64,000 nt of DNA from Acanthococcus lagerstroemiae (Eukaryota > Arthropoda > Insecta > Hemiptera > Eriococcidae), in the NCBI GenBank assembly GCA_031841125.1, contig CM063111.1, positions 55,303,535 through 55,367,534 of the forward strand. The letters are read 5' to 3'. Shown in pieces: positions 9,170 to 21,490 of this stretch. Each line of letters opens with the position of its first letter. Within the stretch, counting starts at the first letter, position 1. The position numbers and the translations under genes were made by a program. The notes under the pieces were generated by a model that saw nothing but the letters and a program-made list of their open reading frames with translations, was not told where the DNA came from and did no database searches.

Positions 9170-9310
9170 GGGCTCGAGCTGGCCTCAAAGCGTTCCTCCG
9201 GCCACTGATGCGATACTCGAATGGGTGATTTCCAGGGCCGAGGGTGCGGTGTCTCAGGGGCTACTTTGGCATGCGTGCATTGCCATACGTTCCACCACCC
9301 GTGCCGCTCA
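9170..9310. repeat. Dispersed repeat, copy B
   Basis: Matches 7138-7290: TGATGCGATAC, GAGGGTGCGGTGTC, then TTTGGCATGCGTGCATTGCC and GTTCCACCA. It directly follows the R1-like LINE end, so it might be part of its 3' region; the copy at 7138 has no LINE beside it. Confidence 0.5.
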
Positions 9311-11910
9311 CCAACTGTCTCATTTTCGTTGTGCGCGAAACTGGCGCTGCTCGGCCCGAATCGCACCACAGGTTCTTGTTAATTTTCAAATCGGGTCACA
9401 GGAACAAGAAACAATGGCTTAGAACTTATAAATCAGCTACTGGCTAAATACAGAACGTTGCCTTAAGGATTGCCTGAGTTGTAGAACATGCTCTGAGAGG
9501 AATTGTAAGATTTGATTGGAACCGTCATTAAATCTCTGTTGTAGTATTCCGTGAAGATTGGTTTTTTGGCGGACCAAGACTCGGTCTCCGGTATTTTCAG
9601 TATGATGACTCGTCTGCTGCTGGTTGTTGGTATCTGCACGCATTTCCCTTTCACTCGAGTGCTTATTAATTTCCTTGCCGGCTAAACTTTGTATCGTTAA
9701 ACCCGCTATTTATATCTTCCTAGTGTCAGTGTTCGTTGTTTAAACCTCAACTGAAATATCTCGGTCAGTTCAAACACGAGAGACCGAGAGAAGACGAAGA
9801 AAGTGAGGTGTGCGTGAGAGGAGAGATGGAGTGAATGAGGGAGATAGAGCGAGAGAGAGAGAGAGAGGCGGCCGGAAAAGCTCGCAATCCGACGATGAAA
9901 TATATATGTATGAAATTTTCGAGGAAACACGTGCTAACTCAGGTTAATAGATTTCCGCTGGCGCGCTGCTAAAGCGAAATTTGCGGAGAGAGAACGGCGC
10001 GGCTCGACCCCGGATTAATAAATAAGCTGCCATTTGGGACTGCCGGCCGGAAAGAGTAGCGCGCGGCAACCTCCTTAAAGCCGCCCAAATGGTCATTTGT
10101 CAGTATCGGTTGATTTACAAGCACCTCTTTTCTTGGAAGAAATTCGGCGCTCTGGATTTCGTTTACTTCGATCTCGTCTTTCTCTCTCTGGCCGGGCCTA
10201 TACTCGTATTCCATGTTCTGTTCTTTTTCTCGCCCTTTCTCTCGGTCGCTTCTCGTTGTATAGCGTCTTTAAACGTCCCGTTGCGATCTCTGCGGTCACA
10301 AAACTTTTTTTTCCTCGCCGTTTGTACGAGCGCGATTTTCGAAAAACGAAGAAGCCGTACGATAGACGCGGCGTAATCTCACCTCATTTTGAATTTTTTT
10401 TTCTTTTTCTAATCTTTCCCCCGTGTGGCCCGCACTCCGGTCGTTCGCTTTGTCGTCTTCGTTCTGATGGACGGGTCATTTCCTGACGAAATTCATTCGA
10501 TAGTTCGTGAAAACGAGGTTTAAACGTTTCGAGAGAGTCGAGCAGGAATGTCTGTGTGGAGGAAAAGAAAGAAAAGAAAAAAAGAAAGTAGGTAAAAGGA
10601 GAGAATACGAAAAATACCTAATCGGAGAAAGGAGAGCGTGGTGGGTCGTGTCCATAAAAAAAAAAAAAAAGACGAAGAAAAAAGGAAGTGCTTTGAAAAG
10701 CTTTAAGAGCAACATTTTCAGATAGGCGACCATTAGAAATCCTCCGGCCGGAGAGTCGAGCAGAGGTCGACGTTGAAATCTTCAACTTTTTAGACGGAAC
10801 ACGATTTTACTGTTACACTAAAAAACGTATAAAAGGCTTAAATAGGAGACTACCTCGATTACATTTTGCGCTGTTAGGTGGAAAAACCTTACGTAATATC
10901 TTTTATATATCGCATACGTGAGGGCAATGCAGATGTGACGTCACGTACGGAACTTCCTTTTTATAGACCTTTACCTAGTGCACTTTTCTACGTGTACCCG
11001 GCTTCTTCTTGCCATCATCTGTACCGCCGCTGTCTCCCGTATCGGTAAGATTTTTGTCGGGAGTCTTTTTTTAAAAAAATACATATTATATAATATACAA
11101 GTGTACAATACACGAGACCGAAGCAGAAAAAGGACGAGGACGGGACAGGGATAGGGGGGACAGAGAGAGCAGAAACGAGTTTCCGTTAAATTAGCGAAAT
11201 TACGTCCCGTAATTGGAAAACTCCTGTTTGAGCGTGTATACGAGAAAACGAGCCAGAGAATGTCGACAGCGAGCTTTTTCTCTTTGAATTCCGCTTTCTA
11301 TTGCCGATTCGGCAGCAGAGCGTGCTAATTTAAAAAGAAATTCCTTTTCGTATATATATATATTGTAGAAGTTGAAAAGCGAAAGAGAACGTTTTTAGGA
11401 ATCCAGTTCGTCGTTAAAATAAATCGCCGTTACGGTATCTGGCAGCGAATCTGTTGACTCGAAAGAGTTCGACGGTTGTCCGCGAGAGAAGGGACACAGC
11501 CACGAGGAGCTTTTTGAACGCAGAAATGAAAAATATGCTCGCCGAGTTGGTGGGTGTTTGCTGGGGATGGTCTGCTTCGGAGCAGTCTGGCTCGACGAAC
11601 CAGGTTTTCAAAAAGAGCAGGTTCGAGAAATTGCTCGCTACGGATCGAAGCTCTGCTCTCTGCTCCTTTCTGCTCCAAATACTCCCGAATTTCGTTGGAA
11701 TGTACCCCCCCCCCCGTAATTGTGAATCGAAAGAATCGTTTTCAGTATACTCAGTTTCGATGCTGAAAGTCGTTCGTTCGTTGGTTGAACGAGAACTGGC
11801 AAATGAACTGGCATGTAATGAAAGAACGGCGATGAAAAAGTTCAAATGACAATCAGCATAATTGGTGGTACAAAATTTCGGTTGTTTTGTGTTTTGTAGT
11901 AATAGATCAG
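9311..11910. other. No gene recognised; largely unique, partly CpG-rich
   Basis: A weak integrase-like phrase (GDRVLVRQ) at about 9560-9590 (-) is too short to support. A GA-rich run lies at 9840-9866, a TA run at 11350-11364, a TGACGTCA palindrome near 10936-10943 and a C11 tract at 11705-11715. Open frames on both strands at 11414-11940 overlap each other, and neither has a recognisable domain. The region could hold regulatory DNA or UTR exons of a host gene, but nothing in it proves that. Confidence 0.35.
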
Positions 11911-12304
11911 CAGGCTGTCTACCGGTCAAGGAAGTCAAGGAAAAGTCAAGTATTTTGGAGAGTGGTCAAAGAAAGTCTGGGAAGTAAAGGGAAACTCAGG
12001 TATTTTGGTTAGTGGTAATAAAAAGTCATAAATTTTTCATTTAAATTTCCTCAAAATTACTATCACGATTTTTTTTTTAAATTACAAGTAAATTTAAAGT
12101 AACGTAAATATTTTCAGATAATTACATATCCTTTTTCATAGTATTTTTTAGTCTTTCCATTTATTGTGAGTCCCCCCCCCCCCCACCTTGGTAAGGTTCT
12201 ACGAATAAGATTATATTTGTATGTGTGTAAAACGGTTATGAAAATTGAGAAAAGGTCAAGGAAAAGTCAAGGAATTGGAAAATTTGGACCCGGTAGACAC
12301 CCTG
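11911..12304. mobile_element. CAGGGTG-ended non-autonomous DNA element, 394 bp, with 5-bp TSD
   Basis: Ends: CAGGCTGTCTACCGG on the left and CCCGGTAGACACCCTG on the right, i.e. inverted repeats with the consensus CAGGGTGTCTACCGGG. Just outside both ends is ATCAG (11906-11910 and 12305-12309), a 5-bp TSD. Inside are GGTCAAGGAAAAGTCAAGG phrases near both ends and a C13 tract at 12172-12184. No ORF. The superfamily cannot be fixed from the ends alone. Confidence 0.75.
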
Positions 12305-12309
12305 ATCAG

Positions 12310-13029
12310 TCTTGTATGAATGTCAGCTTGATGGAAGTCTATTATGTAGCAGGGTTGGGAAAAAAAAGTTCTTTGTTTTAAAACATGTGTTGTTATCAAT
12401 TTGTTTTTTTTCGTTGTTGTAAAACATGTTTCTTTCTTTTCTTTTTCTATTTCTGACTTCATTGTCTTACCTTTTTGTTCCGTTATTTGACCTTTAACTC
12501 TGAGGTCACACGGTGAGTTATTGTTAGCAAGAATACCCGTCGGGCCAACGAACGTATTGACTCCCGTAAGAAAAACACACAATTATCATTATATAGATAC
12601 TTCAAAATGATAAAGAATTACGAAATTTATAAAAAGAATAGATCTATTTCCATGCTGCCGGGAACATGTATATTTTTAATCCAGAAAGGTTTTAGCATTT
12701 GCTAATAAAATTTTGATTCCTAACAAATTTCTTATTCTCAGTTCTCAGGTATAGTAATATAATGACCATGGACAGGGAGGGACTGTAGGTACAATATAAT
12801 TCTTAAAAACAAAAAATACTTTTCAAATGAAAGATGCGGGATAAAAAAGAAGGAAAATATGATAGAAAGAGGGAGTGGACAGGCACCAGAGCCATGGCCG
12901 AGCGGGGGGGGGGCACAGGTCTACAGGTGGCAGTTGAAAATTGTGAATTGAGAACTAAAGGTTGAAGGAAGCCAATGAGCCGACACCAACCACACTTGTG
13001 CGGTATAAGGGAAAGAACTGCAGAGACTA
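12310..13029. other. No gene recognised
   Basis: AT-rich sequence with a G10 tract at 12904-12913. Nothing codes convincingly on either strand. Confidence 0.4.
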
Positions 13030-14470
13030 TGACCTACATACCCGCGAGTACTTTAATGACTGATGAGATATACTGTCTCCTATTCTTGAAGAATATGTCG
13101 ATCCCATGGTCTTTTTGGGTAAGAGTATTGTCCATACTTGATACCGAGCCTCTACGTGTTACGAATAGATCAGTATTTTTTATATTGAATGTAGCGACCC
13201 TGAATTAAATACGTGTCAAGTTGTTGGAATCTAAAATTTTGTTATTCAGAATGTCCCTCAAGAAGGTCAACTTTGCCAGACATCTTCTATCTTTTAAACT
13301 CATAATCTCCAAGCCAACCAAAAGTTCTTTATATTATACAGTGTCAGAAGGATAATATGTAAAGATTTTGCAATGTAAGTATTTCAAAAATCTTTTTTGA
13401 ATGTCCCCAATTTTATCCTTCCCTTGTTGAGTTTTGGGATCCCATATAACAGAGGAGAATTTTAATATTGATCAAACAAAACTAGAATAAAGAATTTTCA
13501 TTGTTTGTAAATTTCTATAACAAGTTCCATTTCTCTTTATGAAGCCAATCATTCTTTTAGATTTTAAAGTTATGTGATCGATGTACATATTGAATAATAA
13601 TTTCGAATCCGAAATGATGCCTAAGGTTTTTGCAAAATTTACGCACGTAAGTGTATCTTTTTTTATTTTATACTCGTGTATAATGGGACATATTTTTCTT
13701 GAAAAGGTAACTTTTTCACACTTGTCAGTATTAAATGGTAACAAATTACTATCACTCGACTCAACCAATGAGTCAAGATCTTGTTGTAGTTTAACGCAAT
13801 CATTTTAAGATTTTATAATATTATAAATTTTCATATCATCTGCATACAGTAACAATTTTGAATATTGGATTTTTTCTGAAATATCATCGACAAAAATTAG
13901 GAATAGGTATAGAACCAAAACCAAACCCTGGGGAACATCTGACACACTCTTGTAACACGTAGAGGCCACTCCTTTACAAGAAGTATACTCGACAAACTGC
14001 ATTCTGTTATTTAAGTTGGAGTGAAATAGAATTATTAGATCTTTTGAAAAGCCGAAACTGCACAGTTTTTGGAGTAAAATTTTGTGGTTGACAATGTCAA
14101 AAGCCTTTGAAAAATTTGTGTAAATGGTATCTATTTGCCCACCCTTAGAGAAGGTTATATTGGCATCATATGTGAAGTTCATTACATTTGTCTGCACTGA
14201 ATATCCTTTTCTAAAGCCGTGTTGACAGGGAGATAAGATATTTTTGGATTGATCGTATAGATATTTGTGCAAGACAGTGTCACATGTCTCAAATCTTGGT
14301 CGCGAGTGGAATTAGAGAAAGGGACGTTAATTTTTATTTCATCTATTTTGCCTGACTTACTTTTGAAGTGGAATAATTTTCGATATTTTCCATATTCTTG
14401 GATAAATACCTGTTTCAAGGACAGTATTGCAGAGATAAGTTAATAGGGAGTAATTAAAAACTGTTAGCAA
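13030..14470 (-). pseudogene. Jockey/CR1-type LINE reverse transcriptase relic
   Basis: Minus-strand segments in changing frames follow the order of a non-LTR reverse transcriptase: TGIYPRIWKI near 14400, ILSPCQHGFRKGYS, DTIYTNFSKAFDIVNHKILL, SDVPQG, and YADDMKIY at about 13830-13847. The thumb then reads FNTDKCEKVTFSR and VNFAKTLGIISDSKL, followed by SSVIWDPKTQQGKDKIGDIQ and FLKYL, and a degraded C-terminus to about 13030. The catalytic YADD is intact, but stops and frameshifts break the ORF in at least three places. The 5' half with the endonuclease is missing. The SVIWDP..Q..IG.IQKRFL block is typical of the Jockey/CR1 groups and distinguishes it from the RTE-like copies. Confidence 0.8.
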
Positions 14471-16799
14471 GCTCGAAATATGTATGGTGGAATGGAATCA
14501 GAGCCACAAGATGATTTAGGTTTAAGATCATGCGGGGTACGTTGTATATCTTCGATAGTGATCACACATACCGATATGAGGCCTTCGCCTGCAGTAACTC
14601 CCACTCCATTAGCACTCGGGAGTTTTGTTCTGAGTTACATTTTTATTGCTAAAAACACTATAGAATAATAGTTTGCAAATTCTCTCCTTTCTTCTCTTCA
14701 ATGTAGGACGTTCTGCTTTTAAAAATCGTGCATTCTCTCTATCACTCATCCGTTGGATGACCTATTTGAACTTTTTGCTATTCGAATTGAAATCACAATT
14801 CTCCATCTTTTGCATCGTGGTACGGTGTATCAGCTAAGGTATCGTCTTCTGCATCAAGTACCAGCAAAGGTATTGTCTTGTGCATCAGGTGGCGTATCAG
14901 CAAAGATATAGTCCTCCTACTTGAATATTTCTGCTGTCGAAGATGTTAATGGCTGTGGTTGATGTAACTGTAGCCCTGGCTGGAGTAAGTGGTCACGTTT
15001 ACGTTCAAGAATTGGTTCCTTTTGCTCAAGTTCTTCTTGACATTCAAGAGAAATCGGCTGGCCAAATATTCTTCGAGTGATCTCAGTCATACTAGAGACT
15101 GGAGCTGCAGTAGATGTAGCTAAGGACTTTGGATCGAAAAGAGGTTTATCAATTATCAACTTCATTTACGACTGAACCTGCAAAAATGACTATTATTTGA
15201 AGAGCTTAATTTAATAAGTCCCAAAAACGTACTCTATTAGTGCATTTTGTGGCAGAACAGAGCTAAATATATATGATTTCGAAAAGAATTATAGAAAATT
15301 GAAGAGCCAATTTCCAACATGAGCTAAATGCAAAACAAGTTTTTGATTTCCATTTTTCATAGTAGAAATGGAGCTCCAAAAGAAAAAAAAAAGATAGCTT
15401 ACTTCGGAATTATGGTGCATATACTATTATAACTCACTTTGGAAATGAAGATGGTGATTATTTAATCTCGAAGGTCTGTTTCCTCTACAAAAATTGGGAA
15501 CCAAAAATTTACCTTGCTTCGAAAATTGGCCCTTCAATCGTTTACTCTTTTCCTACTATTTCAAGAGAATAAGAACATGACAATACCACGAAAATAAAAT
15601 TAATTTCAACGAAACCTCGAACCTTGAAATTATAAGATGGAGTATGTGAGGTTGTCTTCCTCTTCGTGGAGCCTACCCCCACTTTGGTCTGCGGCTAGCC
15701 AGGTAACACTTAGAGCGAAAATTCGTCTATACTCCTGGCATACTATAAGCGCGCCTGCTTTTATGCCCCTAGAGAGAATTAGCCGGGGCTGGGCAGAAGT
15801 GAGAGCAAGAGAAGGAGTACCACAAGTTCTGACTGGAGAAGAGTACTCGACTAAGTAAACGGTATAAGGAAACCATATAACAACCATATTGTTATTTTAA
15901 ACAGATTCTTATTCTGTGGGAATATCCATTCGTATTTCTAATTTTGATCTGTGAGTGTGAATGAGACTGGTACCCCAGTGAGTGTTTCTCTCAAGTTAAT
16001 GTTCAGTGCATCTTACCTGCATAGGTGCTTACTGTTTGGTATATCGTATGTGCTTACACTTCACATCCTTGTAGATATTCCATCCGTATTTACTTTTATT
16101 ACATCTTGCACCCAAACTATCGTACTTAGACTAGTTCAAAAGATTTAGTCGCGTGTGTTTGAATGTCGTTCGCAGCTTCCCCGTGATTTTGATTCCTGCC
16201 GGTTTCTAGAATCTAATCCACTACGTCCTAGATTATGCGTAGAATTTTTGTCGACATTAATTATTTCTTTCAACATAGTCTTGTTTTGGAAAATACAACT
16301 AAAAATCATTCCACTTGAAATAAAGGGGTGTTTAGAAAATAATCTGTTAAATTTTCCTGCGGTGACTTTTTCCAAATGGAGACTGCCATTTGTGCAGGTC
16401 CCATTCATCGGTTGGTTCCTGTTATATCATACTTCTCATCATCCTGTAAACCTAAATAACAGTCAAAACGATAATACATACAAACTTCTAACTAATACAC
16501 TGTGTCAGAATTCCTGATCTAGTTGTTCATACTAAGGGGAATCCCACCAGTCAGTAGGACATTACATGTAGGTTTGCAAATACGAAGCTGAAGAGGTTTA
16601 GAAAGAATACGGAGACTGGTTGAATTTTATTTCAATATTGAAAGAATTTCTGTGGTCAAATGTTGGATACCTATGTTTATTTCGTTGTTAATATCTTCGT
16701 CGAAACATAACCTCGAAATATTGCTTGGTATAAGGTTATGACGAGGTTGTATTCGAACATCTGACTGGGAAAATGTTACTCCAAACTCGGTTATGAGTA
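14471..16799. other. No gene recognised
   Basis: The region holds one short repeat (14812-14915, listed separately) and an 82-codon minus frame (14917-15165) without recognisable motifs. Otherwise it is AT-rich DNA without coding signs. Confidence 0.4.
14812..14915. repeat. Three imperfect tandem repeats of about 40 bp
   Basis: The unit reads approximately TGCATCNNGTACCAGCAAAGGTATNGTCTTC. Copies start near 14812, 14852 and 14881 and share TATCAGCAAAGATAT / TATCAGCTAAGGTAT. Confidence 0.55.
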
Positions 16800-16926
16800 C
16801 AATCGTCCGCCATTTTGACGTCAACCTTACCGGTGGATGTCGAATTAACTACGCGGTACGCTCCGCATAGTCGGATTCGGCATCCACGGGCGCGGTTGAA
16901 GTCAAAATGGCGGAGGATCGTACTTA
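16800..16926. mobile_element. Foldback (hairpin) element, CGCCATTTTG type, copy 1
   Basis: A near-continuous inverted repeat with arms of about 60 bp. The left arm has CCGCCATTTTGACGTCAACC and GTGGATGTCGAATTAACTA; the right arm is its inverse, GACTATG... to GGTTGAAGTCAAAATGGCGG. The centre is GCGGTACGCTCCGC. It encodes nothing and would fold into one long stem. The central part matches 18330-18375. Confidence 0.75.
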
Positions 16927-18261
16927 CACGAAGTTATAGAGCTCTAAGTTATACTGAAGACTCGATTCCGATACTCAGTACGGTAACCCATATGTCGGGC
17001 CGTCAGTGTACTCTCCGGTGTAGAGGAGGCGGAGATAACTATAACATCTTCAGTTCGGATTTGTTTAACACACCTGTCCGCGAAGACGGACTTCATTTTG
17101 AAGACTGGTTTACTTCGCGATTTGTTAGCGATACGTGACCGAGTTGGCGTACCAGGTGTCTGGTTCGGTTGAAGTAGACTATAATCATGTACCTTGGTAG
17201 TACATACATATAAAGAAAGCAGCCATGGAAACCGGTTAGATGTTCGGTGCACAAAAATGGAACGCCTTCTAAATTATACCGTGAACAGAAGAGATGAACA
17301 TCGAGTATATGCAGAAATTTTATCGATATTTTCGGGTGTCTGTTTCCCCAAAAAAATTGTCATTGGTGTAATATAGTGAGGCTGAACAATTTGAACGCCA
17401 GACTGCGTTGTTGATGGCTATGATTATCGATTTTATGTAGTTATGATGGTCTAGCTAGCTGTAACATGTCCTCTAACTGGCTCGCAGTTTAATTCGCCAG
17501 TTACTGTTCGTAATCCGCGAGAATCTTACCGCACTTCCTATTCCAGCTCCACATTGGTCGTGTATCTATATAGAGAAACTTCGATTATTGCTATCTATGT
17601 AATAGGACTTTATATCTCTTAACCGGAGAAAAGTTGCCGGAGTTTCGCTACGCATTAATTCACAATTTGCTATCTATCTGGTGGAACGACTCTTCTTTAA
17701 AGTTGACAGATTGCGGATGCTGGCTTACCTCTTCTGAAGATGGTCGAATTCTTGTTAGATCCGCGTCCGATCTCTCCTCTTCATATTTATGAATAGAGGT
17801 TTGCTCTGAATGTCACAAATTTTAATGGCCGTTTCGATTTTTCCAACGCGGGTATCATCAAGGTGTGTGAAAGGTAGGGTTGAGTAAGGGCAAAATTGAC
17901 ATTTTTGGAACTTTGAAGGTCTTGTATTAGGAAATGGTAATGGACGGGTTATCTGAGGTACATATTTATGTAGAGGGCGGAATTAGCATGGGAAAACAGT
18001 CTACAAAAGTTCGTTTACCTGAATTTTTGTGAAAATATTTTTTTCAAATTTGAGTTTTCAGTACCACATTCTTGTAACGGGGGAACCGGGGAACTCCCCC
18101 CTCCCCTCCGTCTGCTAGAATGAAATCAGCACCACAAAACTCATAGCCGATTTTGACTACAGATAACACTTATGTGTGCGAGAGAAGATGGATATTCGGA
18201 TGCGGTGACGTGAAGTGCTGTTTAAAGTGACTGAAAAGTTTCTGCGTTATTGGTAGTGGTA
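16927..18261. other. No gene recognised
   Basis: Non-coding by inspection. No repeat was recognised within it. Confidence 0.4.
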
Positions 18262-18432
18262 GGGCTACTAGATATTACATGGGAGTATAATAATACGCCA
18301 TCTTGATTCCAAAAGCGCCCGTCGATGCCGAATTGACTACACGGTACGCTCCGCATAGTCGGATTCGGCATCGATGGGCGCTTACTGAAAACAAAATGGC
18401 GTATTATTATACCCTCTAGGCGCTCTAGTAGT
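18262..18432. mobile_element. Foldback element, CGCCATTTTG type, copy 2
   Basis: The inner arms read TATAATAATACGCCATCTTG and CAAAATGGCGTATTATTATA. Next come GCGCCCGTCGATGCCGAATT and its inverse, around the centre ACGGTACGCTCCGC shared with the copy at 16800. Outer arms continue as CTACTAGA and TCTAGTAG. The stem is about 80 bp per arm. Confidence 0.75.
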
Positions 18433-19560
18433 GGCGGGGCCCACACATGGCTAATCGTATATTCACTGAATCATTACTCACTACATTTCTTGAATTCATT
18501 TCGACCGTATTTTTGATGGAACGCAGTTCTTGACGATGAATTATACTCGGCCTTGCACCCAAATCTTCACTTGGTTTCCTCTTGCAGTTCCCTTTAATAG
18601 TGATTGTGTTTGCACTTTCCTCCCTGAAATTTCATCATGGTTGTGACCTGTTTTCTTCATGATTCCGTTCACAGCAGTGTCTGTTTGTATTTGGCCACTA
18701 CAGTCCTTTTTCAAAGAGACCTACGAAGTTTGTCCCTCTTTCAAGGTCCGTTTCCATGTATATTTATTATTCTTATAAATTATACACTCCACATTACGAT
18801 TAGTGACTTTTAGAACGAATTCCATTCCATGAAACTGTGTCTATACGCTATGACTACAGTCAACATATTAATACAGTACTATCGCAATCTTCACTTCATT
18901 CTCTGTACATCAACACCACGCACCACTAGGAATTTACTTGCCGCAAATGATAACTAATGAGTAGGGTCGAATGGACTGGGATTTCCGCAAATGATATGTA
19001 CCCTAAAAAACACGACGCAACTATTAAAATCCTGAATAAAGGAAAAAACACGAGGTAAAAAATTGTGAGTCACGGAAACGGAGATCACAAAATAACGCAT
19101 ATAATAAATTTCTGGTAGTGCGAGAGGTTGCTCCTTCCTCTGGAAAACACAAAACTGCTCCCAAGCCACGTGACCCTTCACCAACATCCAACAATAACAC
19201 AGACAATAAAACACAACTCACATCGACTCAACTCACGAACAATAAACCTAAACTTATACAACATTAATAATAAACAACTGGCCACGTGCCTGGGAGCTCA
19301 CGGCGACAAAGAAGAGGCCTCCGCTTCCAACAACTTTCCAGTCTAAAAAAAAAAAGAACTGCCCTTGTCTAAACATAATCCCCCTCCCCCCCACAATTTG
19401 ATAGAAACCTCTCAAAAATCGAAAAACAACGACCCATTTTCCACCATTTAAATTTGGTATACTATAGAGAAATATCAAAAGAGGATATTGTATTAGAATT
19501 ACAGGCTGAAAAAAACACAGGAAATTAACAGTGTGGAGGAAGAGTGGGGTAAGATAAAAT
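18433..19560. other. No gene recognised
   Basis: AT-rich, with a 7-C run near 19386 and only short unsupported frames. Confidence 0.4.
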
Positions 19561-19568
19561 AAAGAATA

Positions 19569-21490
19569 TTGAAGTCAACAGAAGGAAATGTAGGTGAAAC
19601 TAAGAGAAAAGCAAAGAAACCGCGGATGAAGGAGCAAATCCTCAGAAAGATGGATAAACGAAGAAAATATAAGAATGCAAGCCATAGGGAAGGTAGATTA
19701 GCTTATCAAAAGTTAAGGGATGAAATAAAGAGAGAGTGTAAAAAGGCAAAGCGGAAATGGACGAACGGAATAAGTGATAATATAGTAGAGTTTACGAATA
19801 AAGAACAAATAGACTTGGCCTACAGAAAAGTAAAACTGGAGTTCGGTGAAAGAAGGAAGAAAGCAAGTAATACAACAAATAAGGAGGGGGGGGCTATTTA
19901 CACAGCTGAAGGAAAAGTGAAAAGGTGGGTAGAGTATGTAGAAGAATTATATAGTAATAATGGGGATGAAGAGATAAGAATGGAAAGGGAGGAAGATGTG
20001 GAAGAAGATGATAGGGGAGACTCAATTTTAAGAGGAGATATGACAAAGCATTGAGAGACTTAGAAAAAGGGAAAGCTCCAGGAGTGGATGAGGTATCAGC
20101 TGAATTATTACAGAACTTGGGAGAATATTTACTTCATAAATTGTACATATTAGTGTGTTATATTTATAATAAAGGGGAAATGTCTGAGGACTTGAAAAAA
20201 GTGCTGTTGTAACCATACCAAAAAAAGCAGGAGCAGATAGGTGTGAAAATTATCGAACAGTTAGTCTTTTTTCGCTTGCGTCAAAAATATTAACTAGTAT
20301 AATTGACAGAAGAATTGAGAGTAGAATAGATGCAGAATTAGGAGATGATCAGTTTGGATTTAGAAAAAGTGGAGGTATTAGGGAAGCAGTGTTTGCCTTG
20401 AAATTAATGGGAGACTCAAGAAGGGGCAGGATACATATATGGCATTCGTTGATTTTGAAAAAGCATTTGACAATGTTAAATGGGATAATATGTTTGATAT
20501 TCTAATAATGATAGGAATAAAATTTAAAGAAAAGCAAGTTATTTTAAACTTTACATAAAGGACAGAAAGCCACATTAAGAATAGAAGGAGGAAAAGGGGA
20601 GGCTAATATAGAAGAAGGTGTAAGACCGAGATGCTCCTTATCTCCAGTATTATTTAATCTGTACATAGAGTGGACCATAAAGGAAATTAAAGAAAAATTT
20701 GAAGAAGTCACTATACATGGAGAACGAGTAAAGATGCTCAGATTTGCAGATGATATTGTCTTATTAGCTGGAAGGAGTATTGATTTGGAATACATTTTAA
20801 ATGGAATGGAGGAGATTTTGAGTACAGAATATCGTATGAGAATAAATAAAACTAAAACTAAGTAATGGTAGGTAATCGATATGAGCATGATAGGAGAAGG
20901 TTGAGGAAGTCAGCGAATTTTGATATTTAGGGAGTAAAATAACGAAAGATGGAAATAGTAAAAGGGACATTAGTAGTAGAATAGCACCAGCCAAATTAGC
21001 ATTTTATCGAAAAAGTAATCTCTTCAAATCAAAAATAAATTGTTTCCGAAAACTTATGTTTGAAGTGTAGCCTTGTATGGATGTGAAACGTGGACCATAG
21101 GAAAACCAGAGAAGAGAAAGATCGAAGCTTTCGAGATGTGGTGCTATAGGTGGATACTTAGCATCAAATGAACGAATAAGGTAAGAAATGAGGAGGTACT
21201 TAACAGAGTAGGAGGTAAAATGGGTATTAGGAATTGTCTGAAGAGAAGGAGAGATAAACTAATAGGGCATAATTTGAGGCACCCAGGAATAATATCACTG
21301 TTGCTAGAAGGAAGAGTGGAAGGAAAGAACTGGGTAGGGGTCGGCGAAGATTCCAGTATGTTCAGCAGATAATCAAGGATGTCAAATGTAAGTGTTATTA
21401 CGAAATGAAAGAACTTGCACAAGATAGGGAGAAATGGAGAGCTGCATCAAACTGGTCGTAAGACTGATAACCTGATCATCATCAATGTAA
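19569..21490 (+). pseudogene. RTE-like LINE relic (linker, reverse transcriptase, C-terminus)
   Basis: The first 161 codons give the basic linker region (KMDKRRKYKNASHREG, YQKLRDEIKRECKKAKRKW, WVEYVEELYSN). The frame then breaks repeatedly while the reverse transcriptase order stays readable: LEKGKAPGVDEVSAELLQ, FVDFEKAFDNVKWD near 20445, CSLSPVLFNLYIEW near 20630, RFADDIVLLAG at about 20739-20770, and the thumb with EYRMRINKTKTK. The C-terminus has KPEKRKIEAFEMWCYRWIL, RDKLIGHNLRHPG and EGRVEGKN. It ends at about 21485 with GATCATCATC, the short terminal repeat common in this group. Stops and frameshifts in every part make it inactive. Confidence 0.82.

Noticed and set aside
9437..9654. Integrase C-terminus of a gypsy element (GDRVLVRQ on the minus strand)
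   Set aside because: The match is about eight residues with no supporting motif on either side.
10936..10943. TGACGTCA as a functional CRE site
   Set aside because: An 8-bp palindrome is expected by chance in this length, and no promoter could be assigned beside it.
11414..11940. Overlapping long frames on both strands as a gene
   Set aside because: Neither has a recognisable motif, and one runs into the CAGGGTG element at 11911.
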